41,441 nt of DNA from Candidatus Kuenenia stuttgartensis. GTDB taxonomy: Bacteria > Planctomycetota > Planctomycetia > Planctomycetales > Planctomycetaceae. Numbering within the stretch: the stretch's first letter is position 1; every line of letters starts with the position of its first letter. Where the stretch lies: positions 1 to 41,441 of the forward strand of contig CAMAWN010000030.1 in NCBI GenBank assembly GCA_945861865.1. The letters run 5' to 3'. The translations under genes and the position numbers were made by a program. The notes under the pieces were generated by a model. That model was not told the DNA's origin, ran no database searches, and saw only the letters and a list, made by a program, of their open reading frames with translations. Below are positions 33,984-41,441 of the stretch, in pieces.

Positions 33984-35585
33984 CTAGGGATTCGCACCGC
34001 TCGATGCGGCCGATTCTTTCAGAGCCTTGTGGAGATAATCTTCCCATTCTTGGCTTTCAACATCCGCCAACTCCCGAAGGCGTTTGAGATCCTCCGAAAT
34101 CTGCTGGTAGTGTTTGAATGCGTCGTCGACAGCCAGGCCACCTCCGAGCCGTCCCCGAACGTCAAAGAATTCTTCGCAAAGAAGCTCGTGCGCGTACTCC
34201 ATTCGGAGGCTCTTGAGACATTTGGCTTCGGCCTCGCGAAGGCGGGAGTTTGGGTTTTGCTCACGCCACTGACGCGCGGCTTGATGCACTTCTGATATAG
34301 CTTCCAGTTCCACCGATCGGCTGCCCTCCCGAATTGGAACGCGCGCGGCCACATCGGTGACTGTGGACACGCTCGCCTTTGCAGGTTGGTTTCCGGCGGT
34401 CGATGACTCAGGTGAATCGCTATGAAGTTTGATCCCGTGTTGGCTCCGCAATTCGTCCAAAGCCAGCAGTTGCGAGAAAATGGGACTGCTCGATGACACC
34501 TTGGGACAACAGACGCATCGAGTTTCCCCAGTGTATTGCCACAGCAACCAAAAGGATGCTCCGCAGAGCAGAAATAAAACTGTTGCCCAGATTGCCAAAC
34601 GCCGTTTCCAGGTCGAGCGATCAGGATCTTTCTCTGCGGGCGGTTTGCGACTGTCAAAGTCGCCATCAACGGAAGGTTGATCGTCCCCGGCCAGGACAAG
34701 CTCCCCACGCGAATACGCAAAGTGCAGACTGGGGCGGTGCTCGGTCACCTCTTTGATGAAACGGTCCAGGCCGCTCAAGTCAACACCATACGCTCCATGA
34801 ATGGCGTCGTCCAAAACTTTCCAAATGGACGCCCGTGGCTCCGGGAGTGACTGCAGGGCACGGCGTGAAAGGCTTTTGTGCTTTTCTTGAATCCCAATGT
34901 CTGGCTGAAGCAAGTGAGCAATCAAACGTGCGAGGCTCGGAATACCCCAGGACGGAGCGAATGACGACTGATAAACATCGGCCGGCTTTTCGTCCCAAAG
35001 AAAACTGAAGACGCTGTCATTCTCCAACCACGGCGGCGTTGTCCCGCTGCCTCGATGACGGAAGCCCAAATCTGCCAGCACCATTCGGACATCCGCGATG
35101 GATGTCGAACCTGGAGACGTTCCTTCCGGCTTCCAACCTTCCCAACGAACAACAAACACGTTGCGCGGGGTGATCAATCCAAAAGGCGTGTCACGATAAT
35201 CGCTCTTCCAAAGTCGCTTGACCCACAGCAACAGGAGCGAGACAGAGAAGTCAAATTCGCGATAGCGGATGTCGTTGACGTTTTCTGGACAGTTGGTCCT
35301 AAGTCTTATTGCCAAACCTTCCAGCGAATGACATTCAACCTTTTCGCCGACCGGAACGCCCAGGTCCAACTCGAAACTGTCGGTCTCACCAACGCGACGC
35401 CACGCGCAAGGGAATGGTGTGGGAAAGACGCTGTGAAACAAATCCGAAGGAGGGTTGAAAACATTTTCAATTCCCGCAGCAACGCGGGACAGGCCCTGAT
35501 AACCGGGGCGCAGCTTGAGCATCTGAAGTTTGACTTCAGAGATGATCCCCAAACATTCGCTCTCGTCACGAGGAGTGGATGTCAT
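33984..35585 (-). CDS. Single-pass membrane protein with degenerate kinase-like domain
   Basis: A 533-residue protein: about 320 cytoplasmic residues, one TM helix (about residues 330-349, after a KRR positive patch) and about 180 periplasmic residues with coiled helices. The cytoplasmic part shows an apparent protein-kinase C-lobe trace. LITPRNVFVV (about 137-146) lies where the HRDxxxxN catalytic loop should be, with Pro and Asn kept but Asp lost. MVLADLGF (about 169-175) stands at the DFG position. Then come TTPPWL and a helix SLARLIAHLLQP like the kinase F helix. If correct, this is a pseudokinase that binds a partner instead of phosphorylating it. This is inferred from short motifs. ATG at 35585 is preferred; a GTG at 35678 is possible. 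Confidence 0.6.
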   Translation of the reverse strand: MTSTPRDESECLGIISEVKLQMLKLRPGYQGLSRVAAGIENVFNPPSDLFHSVFPTPFPCAWRRVGETDSFELDLGVPVGEKVECHSLEGLAIRLRTNCPENVNDIRYREFDFSVSLLLLWVKRLWKSDYRDTPFGLITPRNVFVVRWEGWKPEGTSPGSTSIADVRMVLADLGFRHRGSGTTPPWLENDSVFSFLWDEKPADVYQSSFAPSWGIPSLARLIAHLLQPDIGIQEKHKSLSRRALQSLPEPRASIWKVLDDAIHGAYGVDLSGLDRFIKEVTEHRPSLHFAYSRGELVLAGDDQPSVDGDFDSRKPPAEKDPDRSTWKRRLAIWATVLFLLCGASFWLLWQYTGETRCVCCPKVSSSSPIFSQLLALDELRSQHGIKLHSDSPESSTAGNQPAKASVSTVTDVAARVPIREGSRSVELEAISEVHQAARQWREQNPNSRLREAEAKCLKSLRMEYAHELLCEEFFDVRGRLGGGLAVDDAFKHYQQISEDLKRLRELADVESQEWEDYLHKALKESAASSGANP

Positions 35586-36111
35586 GGAACGAGCTGCCCC
35601 AAAATGATTCAATCGGCCGTCAACAAATCTCCCGACTTTGTAACAGAAAAAAACGGCCAGACAATGAATGGGCAACACTCGGAATTCTGCTCCGAGTTGC
35701 GTTGACGCTGGTTTAAGAGCAAAGTGTCATTTGGTTTGTCCAGATTCCAGCCATAGGCCAAGCCAAATCGTTCTCGGCCACCCACTGTGCGTGTTTTGAA
35801 TTGGTTGTCGTCGCCCCCCGGAACTTCTTTCGTGACGCTTCGACCGAATCCCTCGTCTCACGCATCATCATCGCCACTGTCTTGCGATCGCACTTCGTCC
35901 CACACTTCGCCAACGCTCGTAGCGCGCAAAATTCCATGCGTCTCTTGGCTGAGATGAAGAACTTCAAAGACCTGCTGCGTCAGCGCGGCTCACCTCGTCG
36001 CCGTCGCGCTCGGCAATCGATACCGGACTGTGTGGTCATTTGCCGTGAGGGAGCTTCAAGCCAGCGAGACGATGGCCCACCGATATCAAATCCGATTTCA
36101 TCCAATTGCGT
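35586..36111 (-). other. 526-base gap with possible decayed STAS-like fragment
   Basis: No intact gene. On the minus strand a frame of about 43 codons, ending at a TGA at about 35877, reads VFEVLHLSQETHGILRATSV, similar to the last helix and strand of STAS (anti-sigma antagonist) domains. It is preceded by a stop and lacks an N-terminal half. It may be a decayed gene or chance. It separates the first gene (36112-37410) from the rest of the block and could hold a promoter, but I could not identify one. Confidence 0.25.
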
Positions 36112-37410
36112 TTAGCGAGAGGAGGCAATGTTTGGGGCGACTTCGCTTTCGTCATGTGCCTGCAACAGCAATTCGAACCTTCGTCGAGCACTTCCTTGAG
36201 CCCGCTCAAGGTCACGATACAACGTAACCCGTCGTGCGCTATCATTCGCCAGCAGATGGCGCACTTGCTCCGCCGATTGTTCCGCAGCACGATCTTGAGA
36301 AAGAGCCAAGATTGCTAAAGTTCGATAGCTCCAAGCCAGCGTCGACTTTGGATCTCGCCTGATGGCTTCGTCGAACTTGGCGATCGCCTCATGGTAGTTT
36401 CTGCGGTGGAATTGGTCGCAGCCTTTGATCGCGATCAATCGGGCAAGACGACAGTCCTCCGACGATGCGACTTTGGCCGCAAATTCTGCGAATTCGATTG
36501 AACTCAACAAGTATTGTGGAGGCGACTCCACGACGGGCTCTACCGTCAAGACGCTCGGTTCCAAAGTGGTTGGCTTGGTCTCACGAACTGGCATCGGTGC
36601 CGAAGCCAAATGCGAAGTCGCTACCGTTAGCGCTGGGATCTGACTTGATTCCGGCAGTTGAACTGCCCCGCTCTGCGTGCTGCCCCCGACCACTTTTGTC
36701 AGTGCTGGTGTTGGAACTGGAGGGGACTGTCGGGGCGACTCAGCCACGCTGCACACGGGAGCACAAGGAAGATAACAGATTTCCCAACAACGTCGGGATT
36801 TCCGCATGACGTAGAAGCAACAAGGGGGCGACTCAACACAAGGCCGACACGGCTCGCATGCCATTGGTGCGCAGACAGGGAGTGAAGATGTCGAAGACGC
36901 GGCAGGCGCAGGATCGCATGGAACTGGGGTGATTCGCGGTGGGGTCGTCTTCTGACACTTTGCATCCTTCTGAATCACAAAGGTCGCGGACTCATAAATC
37001 GCCTTGTGATCGTCAGAGCTGAGCTTATCGGCTTGTTGCAACGCATCACCGAGAAGAAACTTCAGGTCTTCCTTGACCTTCATTTCGACGTCTGGAGCGA
37101 GATCCTGGCAATCGACCATTACGAGGGTCCACGTCAATTTACCTGCGGCGAATTTGAGGCCCGACTCCGCGTCCACAATGAGATGCTGCTTGATTCTGGT
37201 AATTGGAGGCGGCGGATCGGTCCCCAATCGCCGCTTCACGATGCAAACGAGATGTTTCGTCTCCAAATTTGCAAGCGGAATAAGCTGCCCAGGAGCTCCC
37301 AGAATGGCCTCGCACTCTTTCTGGTCCTGTGCTCCCGCAAAAGCCAAAGTCCCGATCATTGTCCATGCAGCTACGTTTAGAAAAATACGCTGTTTAATTT
37401 TGCGAACCAT
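36112..37410 (-). CDS. Exported Cys-rich protein with C-terminal TPR-like repeat
   Basis: A 432-residue exported protein. A signal peptide covers about residues 1-27 (AAWTMIGTLAFAGAQ). The N-terminal domain (about 30-160) is alpha/beta. A Pro- and Cys-rich middle (about 165-225) has CEPCRPC, PPCC and CAPVC clusters, suggesting disulphides or metal binding. A Pro/Thr/Ser-rich linker leads to a C-terminal TPR-like pair (CDQFHRRNYHEAIAKFDEAI, then RRDPKSTLAWSYRTLAIL). I do not recognise the family. It is the first gene of the minus-strand block and is separated from the next by 526 bases, so it may be transcribed alone or from the same promoter upstream of 37410. No confident promoter could be read there. 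Confidence 0.75.
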   Translation of the reverse strand: MVRKIKQRIFLNVAAWTMIGTLAFAGAQDQKECEAILGAPGQLIPLANLETKHLVCIVKRRLGTDPPPPITRIKQHLIVDAESGLKFAAGKLTWTLVMVDCQDLAPDVEMKVKEDLKFLLGDALQQADKLSSDDHKAIYESATFVIQKDAKCQKTTPPRITPVPCDPAPAASSTSSLPVCAPMACEPCRPCVESPPCCFYVMRKSRRCWEICYLPCAPVCSVAESPRQSPPVPTPALTKVVGGSTQSGAVQLPESSQIPALTVATSHLASAPMPVRETKPTTLEPSVLTVEPVVESPPQYLLSSIEFAEFAAKVASSEDCRLARLIAIKGCDQFHRRNYHEAIAKFDEAIRRDPKSTLAWSYRTLAILALSQDRAAEQSAEQVRHLLANDSARRVTLYRDLERAQGSARRRFELLLQAHDESEVAPNIASSR

Positions 37411-37594
37411 GTGCCCACCCGCAGAGTTTGTGAAAAGGTCTCTTCAGTCCGTATGCGTTCGCCGGTCCATCGAAGTCAGTTTGAAATGAATTGATTAACA
37501 CTGCAAAGGCCATTTCACCATCGAAAAACAACAGCACAACCAAGTTTATTGAAGATCGGGGACGTTTTTTCGTTGCGATTGTGCGCACCAACTA

Positions 37595-37978
37595 TCATCG
37601 GAATCTTCGCGCGGGGAAGAAACTGCCATGTTTGGCGGTCTCGACATCGTCAGCACACGCCGGCCAGCGATGCTGCGGAGCCAGCCGGTAGTTAATCGTG
37701 AACCAGGTGAACCCGGCCTTGCTGAGCGGCTCGAACAACGGCTTGATATAGCTCTGCTTGTCTCCCCTCATGAAGCCGCCGCCGTGGACCAGGATGCAGG
37801 TCGGAAACGGCCAGGCTCCCTCCGGTATGAACGCATCCAGAGCCAGACTCACATCTCCCACTTTGGCAAACTCGATGTCGGTCATGAGTCCAGATGGCGC
37901 AGGCTCTTCGGCGACGGCGGAATTCACGGCGCATGTCAGACAGGCGATCAAGGCGACGATTGCCAATTTAATTCTCAT
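37595..37978 (-). pseudogene. 3'-truncated alpha/beta hydrolase (BD-FAE-like)
   Basis: A 127-residue remnant of an exported alpha/beta hydrolase/esterase. It has a signal peptide (about residues 1-23), the oxyanion-hole motif VHGGGFMRGD and the following NYRLAPQHRWPACADDVET, typical of esterases of about 280-300 residues. It then breaks off: about 13 unrelated residues and a TGA replace the catalytic Ser (GxSxG), Asp and His regions. The break lies near 37632, and the rest of the gene is not found in the window. The start at 37978 has GAGAGGAA upstream, so the 5' part is intact. It sits directly beside the large block, which fits truncation by insertion or deletion there. Confidence 0.75.
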
Positions 37979-38246
37979 CGGATTCCTCTCTCGGTGTTGA
38001 TCCACAATGCGGGACGAATTGACTGTCTCAGCCGTGTGATAGCGGGCTCCGCTAAAAATCGGGCTGATTGGTGTCATTATCAAGTGGGAAGGATTCTAGC
38101 TCTCGGCATCCGCGTCCGCGCGGTCCGAGATGCAATCGTTGATCTGCTCCCGCGGCGCGAGCTGTGTCGGTCCTCCTCAATGACGGATCGACATGGCTCG
38201 CGCCGCTTTCGTTTTCCCATTTCACCGTTTCCGAAAGGACCATCTC

Positions 38247-38798
38247 ATGCCCGGACTGACTGTTGCTGAGAAGAATCATTGGAAGGATCGGCTGTCGAAG
38301 CGGATCGACCGGCGGATCGAGACCATCGCCGCAGAGGAGCCCAACTTGCTCGACCGCGTGAAGCGGGATGCTCGTGAGCGGGCCATGCAATCGCTCAACG
38401 TCGCTGAGTTGCAGGCGGACGTCGATGCGATCGAACAACAGGAAGAGACGCTCGACAAACGGAAGAGCCTGTTGCATCGCACCATGCTGGCCCGAGTCCG
38501 CCGCGTCCCACTGGAAACGATCGACCAGCACTACACCCCGACTCATTACAACAACGAAGTCGAGAACGCGGTCAAGTCGCGACAGTCCATCCACGAGGAC
38601 GAGTTGCTGGCGGACTGCGAAATCGGCCGCCGCATCCTCACGCTGCGCCGCGAGAAAGAATCTCTGCTGGATTGCGTTTGGTTGGCGTCGTCTCCGATCC
38701 AAGTTCGAGAACTCTGGTCGAAGGTGTCCGAACTGCTCGGCGATGAGCAGACGCAGTTGCACCGCGACACGCTCACGATCCCGCCCGTCCAAGACTGA
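38247..38798 (+). CDS. Coiled-coil protein of unknown function
   Basis: A 183-residue hydrophilic, mainly helical protein. Residues about 10-90 are a charged coiled coil (KDRLSKRIDRRIETIAAEEP, then LQADVDAIEQQEETLDKRKS), followed by LHRTMLARVRRVPLETIDQ and further helices. There is no TM segment or catalytic motif. I do not recognise it by name. The start at 38247 has AAAGGA about 8 bases upstream; a longer form from 38193 lacks that signal. It is the first of a forward gene set with DUF1257, DUF2997 and a Ycf46-like ATPase, so it may work with them. A strong hairpin lies after its stop. Confidence 0.8.
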   Translation: MPGLTVAEKNHWKDRLSKRIDRRIETIAAEEPNLLDRVKRDARERAMQSLNVAELQADVDAIEQQEETLDKRKSLLHRTMLARVRRVPLETIDQHYTPTHYNNEVENAVKSRQSIHEDELLADCEIGRRILTLRREKESLLDCVWLASSPIQVRELWSKVSELLGDEQTQLHRDTLTIPPVQD

Positions 38799-38829
38799 CG
38801 GGCGTGCCGTCAGGCGGATCGTTCCATTT

Positions 38830-38868
38830 CGGCCTCGGCGTGACGCATCACTGCGTTCCCCGAGGCCG
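38830..38868 (+). terminator. Hairpin terminator after the coiled-coil gene
   Basis: A 9-bp stem CGGCCTCGG (38830-38838) with CCGAGGCCG (38860-38868), and an inner ACGCA/TGCGT stem, is followed by CTTTATTTTC on the plus strand. It lies 31 bases after the stop at 38798 and 34 bases before the DUF1257 start, so it may reduce expression of the downstream genes. Confidence 0.75.
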
Positions 38869-38902
38869 CTTTATTTTCACGCCATCAACACAAGGAGTCA
38901 TC

Positions 38903-39271
38903 GTGTCTCACATTGTTCGGATCCAAACCGAGGTCCGCGACGGGGCGGCGGTGTTTGCCGCCTGCCGCCGTCGCCAGCTTGCAGAGCCGGTGGCTGGCAA
39001 ACATCTGCTTTTCAGCGGCGAGGTTGAGGGGCTTGCCGTGCGATTGCGGGATTGGACGTATCCCGCCGTCTGTCAGCTCGAAACCGGAGAAGTCCAGTAC
39101 GACAACTTTGGAGGCCGCTGGGGCGAGCAACGGGAGCTTGATCAGTTCATGCAGGCTTACGCGGTCGAGAAGGCTCGAATCGAAGCGCGCAAGCGCGGGC
39201 ATACGGTCACGGAGCAATCGTTGGCGGATGGATCGATCAAGCTCACGGTCCAGATCGGAGGTGCCGCTTGA
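38903..39271 (+). CDS. DUF1257 (Ycf35-like) protein
   Basis: A 122-residue protein of the DUF1257/Ycf35 family. The opening SHIVRIQTEVRDGAAVFAAC is the family start (usually MSHF..I.T...D), followed by a central short beta region (EGLAVRLRDWTYPAVC) and a C-terminal LDQFMQAYAVEKARIEARKRG helix with DGSIKLTVQIGG. The function is unknown; the gene is also plastid- and cyanobacterium-encoded and often adjoins ferredoxin, DUF2997 and AAA genes. The start is GTG at 38903, with AAGGAG 5 bases upstream. Its TGA overlaps the next gene's TTG start. Confidence 0.85.
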   Translation: MSHIVRIQTEVRDGAAVFAACRRRQLAEPVAGKHLLFSGEVEGLAVRLRDWTYPAVCQLETGEVQYDNFGGRWGEQRELDQFMQAYAVEKARIEARKRGHTVTEQSLADGSIKLTVQIGGAA

Positions 39272-39459
39272 ATAAGACCATCGAGATCACCGTGTCCCCG
39301 ACAGGCCAAACCAGCGTGCAAACCAAGGGCTTCGTTGGCGGCGAATGCCGCGACGCCAGCCGCTTCGTCGAAGAGGCTCTCGGCCAACGTGTCAGTGAGA
39401 CGCTGACGGCCGACTTTCATCAGGCCACCGAACGTGAGGTGGTCACACAACAACACTGA
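39268..39459 (+). CDS. DUF2997 protein
   Basis: A 63-residue protein of the DUF2997 family, known by KTIEITVSPTGQTSVQTKGF and the following GGECRDASRFVEEALGQ. This small beta-hairpin-plus-helix family is usually beside DUF1257, as here. The start is TTG at 39268, overlapping the DUF1257 stop, so it is translationally coupled. The Cys is conserved in the family as far as I recall; its role is unknown. Confidence 0.88.
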   Translation: MNKTIEITVSPTGQTSVQTKGFVGGECRDASRFVEEALGQRVSETLTADFHQATEREVVTQQH

Positions 39460-39476
39460 CAGATCCAACTCAATCT

Positions 39477-39556
39477 GAAACACAGAGACGCCAAGGCGCA
39501 AAGTCGTGGAGGGTTCGGCCCTCGCCACTTCGCGTGTTGGCGTCTTTGCGTTTTCG
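39477..39556. repeat. Imperfect inverted repeat, GACGCCAAGGCGCAAAG type
   Basis: Arms at 39477-39513 and 39519-39556 pair imperfectly over about 37 bases with a 5-base loop (TTCGG). The arms carry GAGACGCCAAGGCGCAAAG and GGCGTCTTTGCG, a motif widely dispersed between genes in environmental bacteria. It lies between the DUF2997 and AAA genes and ends just before the AAA ribosome site, so it could affect that gene's translation. Confidence 0.7.
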
Positions 39557-39571
39557 CATTCCAGGAGACCA

Positions 39572-41074
39572 ATGATGCCACTGACAGAACAGCTCGCCGA
39601 TTATGTGCGGGCATGCTTCACCGGAATTTGGATTCAAAGCCACGAACATGAAGACGCGCTGCGGGACATCGCTCGGCTGTGCCATGAAGAGAACTGGCGG
39701 CTGGCGACGTGGGACATCGACCGAGGCTTGAAGCTCCCTGGCCAACAAGTCGATTCGGCCTCTGCGTCGGGTGGTGATCCGCTCGCCGCGATTCGTGCGC
39801 TGAATTCGCTGGCCGGCGAAGACACGTCGGTTTTGCTCGTGCTGCCAAACTTTCACCGACTGTTGAACTCGGCCGAAGTCGTGCAGGCGTTGGCTCATCA
39901 GATTGCGTCAGGCAAGCAGAACCGGACCTTCATCGTCGTGTTGTCGCCGATCGTGCAGGTTCCCGTGGAACTGGAGAAGCTCTTCGTCGTGCTCGACCAC
40001 GACCTGCCCGGCCGCGAGCAACTCGAACAGATCGCGCGCGGCATCGCGTCCGGCGACAGCGAACTGCCGAGTGGCTCGGAGCTGCAAACGGTGCTCGATG
40101 CCGCCTCTGGATTGACTCGTTATGAGGCCGAAGGAGCCTTCAGCCTCTCGGTTGCCCGGCATGGTCGAATCACCAATGAGACACTGTGGGAGTTGAAGTC
40201 TCAGACGCTCCGCAAGAGCGGCCTGCTACAACTGCATCGCGGCGGCACTGGGTTCGACAGCTTGGGCGGTCTCAAAGCCCTGAAGGCTTTCTGCAAACGC
40301 TCGCTGCTGCAACCGGGGCGGAACAATCCGCTCAAGCGGCCACGCGGGACGCTGTTACTCGGCGTGCCGGGAGTCGGCAAAAGTGCATTCGCGAAATCTC
40401 TCAGCGCCGAGACGGGACGTCCGACGTTGTTGCTGGATGTCGGCGCGTTGTTCGGCTCCCTCGTCGGACAAAGTGAGCAGAACATGCGGCAGGCATTAAA
40501 GGTCGCCGAGGCGATGGCTCCCTGCATCCTCTACCTCGATGAGATTGAGAAGGGTTTGAGCGGCGTGGCCTCTTCCGGCCAGTCGGATTCGGGCACGTCG
40601 TCGCGACTCTTTGGCACATTCTTGACGTGGCTCAACGACCACGAGAGCGAGGTCTACGTCATCGCGACCTGCAATGACATCAGTAAGCTGCCGCCAGAGT
40701 TCTCGCGTGCCGAGCGATTCGATGGCATCTTCTTCCTCGACTTACCCGGCACTGCCGAGAAGCGGGTCATCTGGAATCTGTACCTCGACCAGTTTGAATT
40801 CGATGCAGATCAGTCGTTGCCGCCCGATGATCAATGGACCGGTGCAGAGATCCGGGCCTGTTGCCGACTCGCTGCGCTGTTGGATGTGCCGCTCAAAGAA
40901 GCGGCTCGGCAAATCGTCCCGGTGGCGATCACGGCGGCGGAGTCGGTTGAGCGGCTGCGCACCTGGGCGACCGGCCGATGTCTGTCCGCGGAGCAGCCCG
41001 GCCTCTATTCGCGATCCGCTGCTGCGACCGAAGGGCCGCGACGCAAGTTGGCTCGCAATCCGCTGCTGAACTGA
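39572..41074 (+). CDS. Ycf46-like AAA ATPase
   Basis: A 500-residue AAA protein. The N-terminal half (about residues 1-220) is the Ycf46-type leader domain (TGIWIQSHEHEDALRDIARLC, VLLVLPNFHRLL, FIVVLSPIVQVPVELEKLF). The AAA core follows: Walker A GVPGVGKSAFAK near residue 270, Walker B ILYLDEIEKGL near residue 325, sensor 1 VIATCNDISKLPPEF, and SRAERFDGIFF as the arginine-finger region. A C-terminal helical lid then runs to the end. The family is linked to plastid and cyanobacterial genes; substrate unknown. Two adjacent ATGs are possible (39572 and 39575); AGGAG at 39563-39567 favours the second slightly. It follows DUF2997 with the inverted repeat between. Confidence 0.92.
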   Translation: MMPLTEQLADYVRACFTGIWIQSHEHEDALRDIARLCHEENWRLATWDIDRGLKLPGQQVDSASASGGDPLAAIRALNSLAGEDTSVLLVLPNFHRLLNSAEVVQALAHQIASGKQNRTFIVVLSPIVQVPVELEKLFVVLDHDLPGREQLEQIARGIASGDSELPSGSELQTVLDAASGLTRYEAEGAFSLSVARHGRITNETLWELKSQTLRKSGLLQLHRGGTGFDSLGGLKALKAFCKRSLLQPGRNNPLKRPRGTLLLGVPGVGKSAFAKSLSAETGRPTLLLDVGALFGSLVGQSEQNMRQALKVAEAMAPCILYLDEIEKGLSGVASSGQSDSGTSSRLFGTFLTWLNDHESEVYVIATCNDISKLPPEFSRAERFDGIFFLDLPGTAEKRVIWNLYLDQFEFDADQSLPPDDQWTGAEIRACCRLAALLDVPLKEAARQIVPVAITAAESVERLRTWATGRCLSAEQPGLYSRSAAATEGPRRKLARNPLLN

Positions 41075-41133
41075 AGCTGGCTGCGTGTGTCGGCCGGGTC
41101 GCGTTTCTTCTCCATATTATTAGGGAGGCTGTC

Positions 41134-41441
41134 ATGCCCGAACTGCGTGACGGCGAGTCGGTCGAGATCCAAGGCTCGGCCCGCTCACCGTACATCCTGA
41201 AGAATGTCGGCGGGGTCTATTCGTGCTCGTGCCCCGCTTGGCGAAATCAATCGCTGCCCATCGAACGCCGATCTTGCAAACATTTGAGATCACTGCGAGG
41301 CGAAACGGCCGAGGCCGTTCGACTGCACCAAACTCTGCCGGCTGTCGCGTCTGCCGTCACCAAATCGGTCAAGCCGCCGCCACTGTTGCTCGCACACACT
41401 TGGGAGAACGATACCGATCTCGCCAGTTGGTGGCTCAGCGA
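41134..41441 (+). CDS. ATP-dependent DNA ligase with SWIM zinc finger (partial, 5' end)
   Basis: The first 102 codons of a gene cut by the window end. The N-terminus reads MPELRDGESVEIQGSARSPY then a SWIM-type zinc finger: CSCPAW, followed by SCKHL (CxC...CxH), near residues 30-50. The next part, PPLLLAHTWENDTDLASWWLSE, matches the run-in to the ligase KLDGVRAYW motif in family members known to me; the nucleotidyl Lys itself lies past the edge. ATG at 41134 is preceded by AGGGAGG. It should seal DNA nicks and might be part of a repair set with the AAA gene, but this is inferred from position. Confidence 0.8.
   Translation, partial: MPELRDGESVEIQGSARSPYILKNVGGVYSCSCPAWRNQSLPIERRSCKHLRSLRGETAEAVRLHQTLPAVASAVTKSVKPPPLLLAHTWENDTDLASWWLS

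Noticed and set aside
16738-37410. Classical type VI secretion or Zorya identity for the large block
   Set aside because: No TssB/TssC sheath, TssM, ClpV, Hcp or VgrG gene and no ZorB/ZorC/ZorD-type gene is visible, so resemblance is limited to single domains.
37394-37591. A 65-codon minus-strand frame overlapping the start of the Cys-rich gene
   Set aside because: It overlaps the true start by 17 bases, has no ribosome site and no recognisable sequence. It lies where the promoter of the block would be expected.
38052-38792. A 246-codon minus-strand open frame opposite the coiled-coil gene
   Set aside because: The plus-strand gene has a ribosome site and coherent coiled-coil sequence; the antisense frame is the usual shadow and lacks a signal for initiation.

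Overview
The window looks like a planctomycete chromosome segment, or a close relative. The signs are a Tat-exported DUF1501 protein, a Tm-1-like (UPF0261) protein, a Gly-rich exported protein with LTXXQ/Spy-like helices, a PQQ-type beta-propeller protein, a DUF1257/DUF2997/Ycf46-like AAA cluster and the start of a SWIM-finger ATP-dependent DNA ligase. The genus cannot be named from sequence alone.

Layout. (1) 272-11538 is ordinary accessory and housekeeping DNA. It holds the DUF1501 and Tm-1-like genes (+), a strong hairpin terminator, a membrane protein with a papain-like outer domain, an exported intradiol dioxygenase, a beta-propeller protein, an LTXXQ-like protein, a two-component pair (all -), and a divergent HtrA-like PDZ protease (+). 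(2) 11604-12133 has no convincing gene but carries short GGCCGGAT repeats. (3) 12134-37410 is a minus-strand block of about 25 kb. It reads as one long operon, possibly with a separate first gene, and many junctions are 4-base overlaps. In transcription order it encodes: a Cys-rich exported TPR protein; a membrane-anchored protein with a degenerate kinase-like domain; an exported unknown; a dynamin-like GTPase; an Hsp70/actin-fold ATPase; a very large unknown soluble protein; a four-TM MotA/ExbB-like protein; a Calx-beta-type membrane protein; a coiled-coil membrane protein; an exported SH3-like/vWA protein; an ABC ATPase; an FtsX permease; a 53-residue protein; a DUF4062 protein; and an AlbA_2/GHKL ATP-binding protein. 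(4) 37595-37978 is a 3'-truncated alpha/beta hydrolase at the edge of the block. (5) 38247-41441 is a forward cluster: coiled-coil protein, DUF1257, DUF2997, Ycf46-like AAA ATPase and a SWIM DNA ligase cut by the window end.

The block in (3) is the candidate for an undescribed system. The adjacent GTPase and Hsp70-like ATPase recall the SrfC/SrfB pair of the enterobacterial srfABC operon. Here they are joined to a set of envelope proteins, several with vWA-like domains, an export-type ABC module and, at the 3' end, a DUF4062/AlbA_2 pair of the kind seen in conflict (defence) loci. I infer a cytoplasm-to-periplasm NTP-driven machine with a terminal effector or regulator pair. No function has been shown. 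The block also looks lower in GC than its flanks (28/60 G+C in bases 27661-27720 against 35/60 in 10861-10920, counted by hand), and it abuts a truncated gene, which suggests acquisition or rearrangement.

No tRNA, rRNA, CRISPR array, insertion sequence or integrase was recognised.
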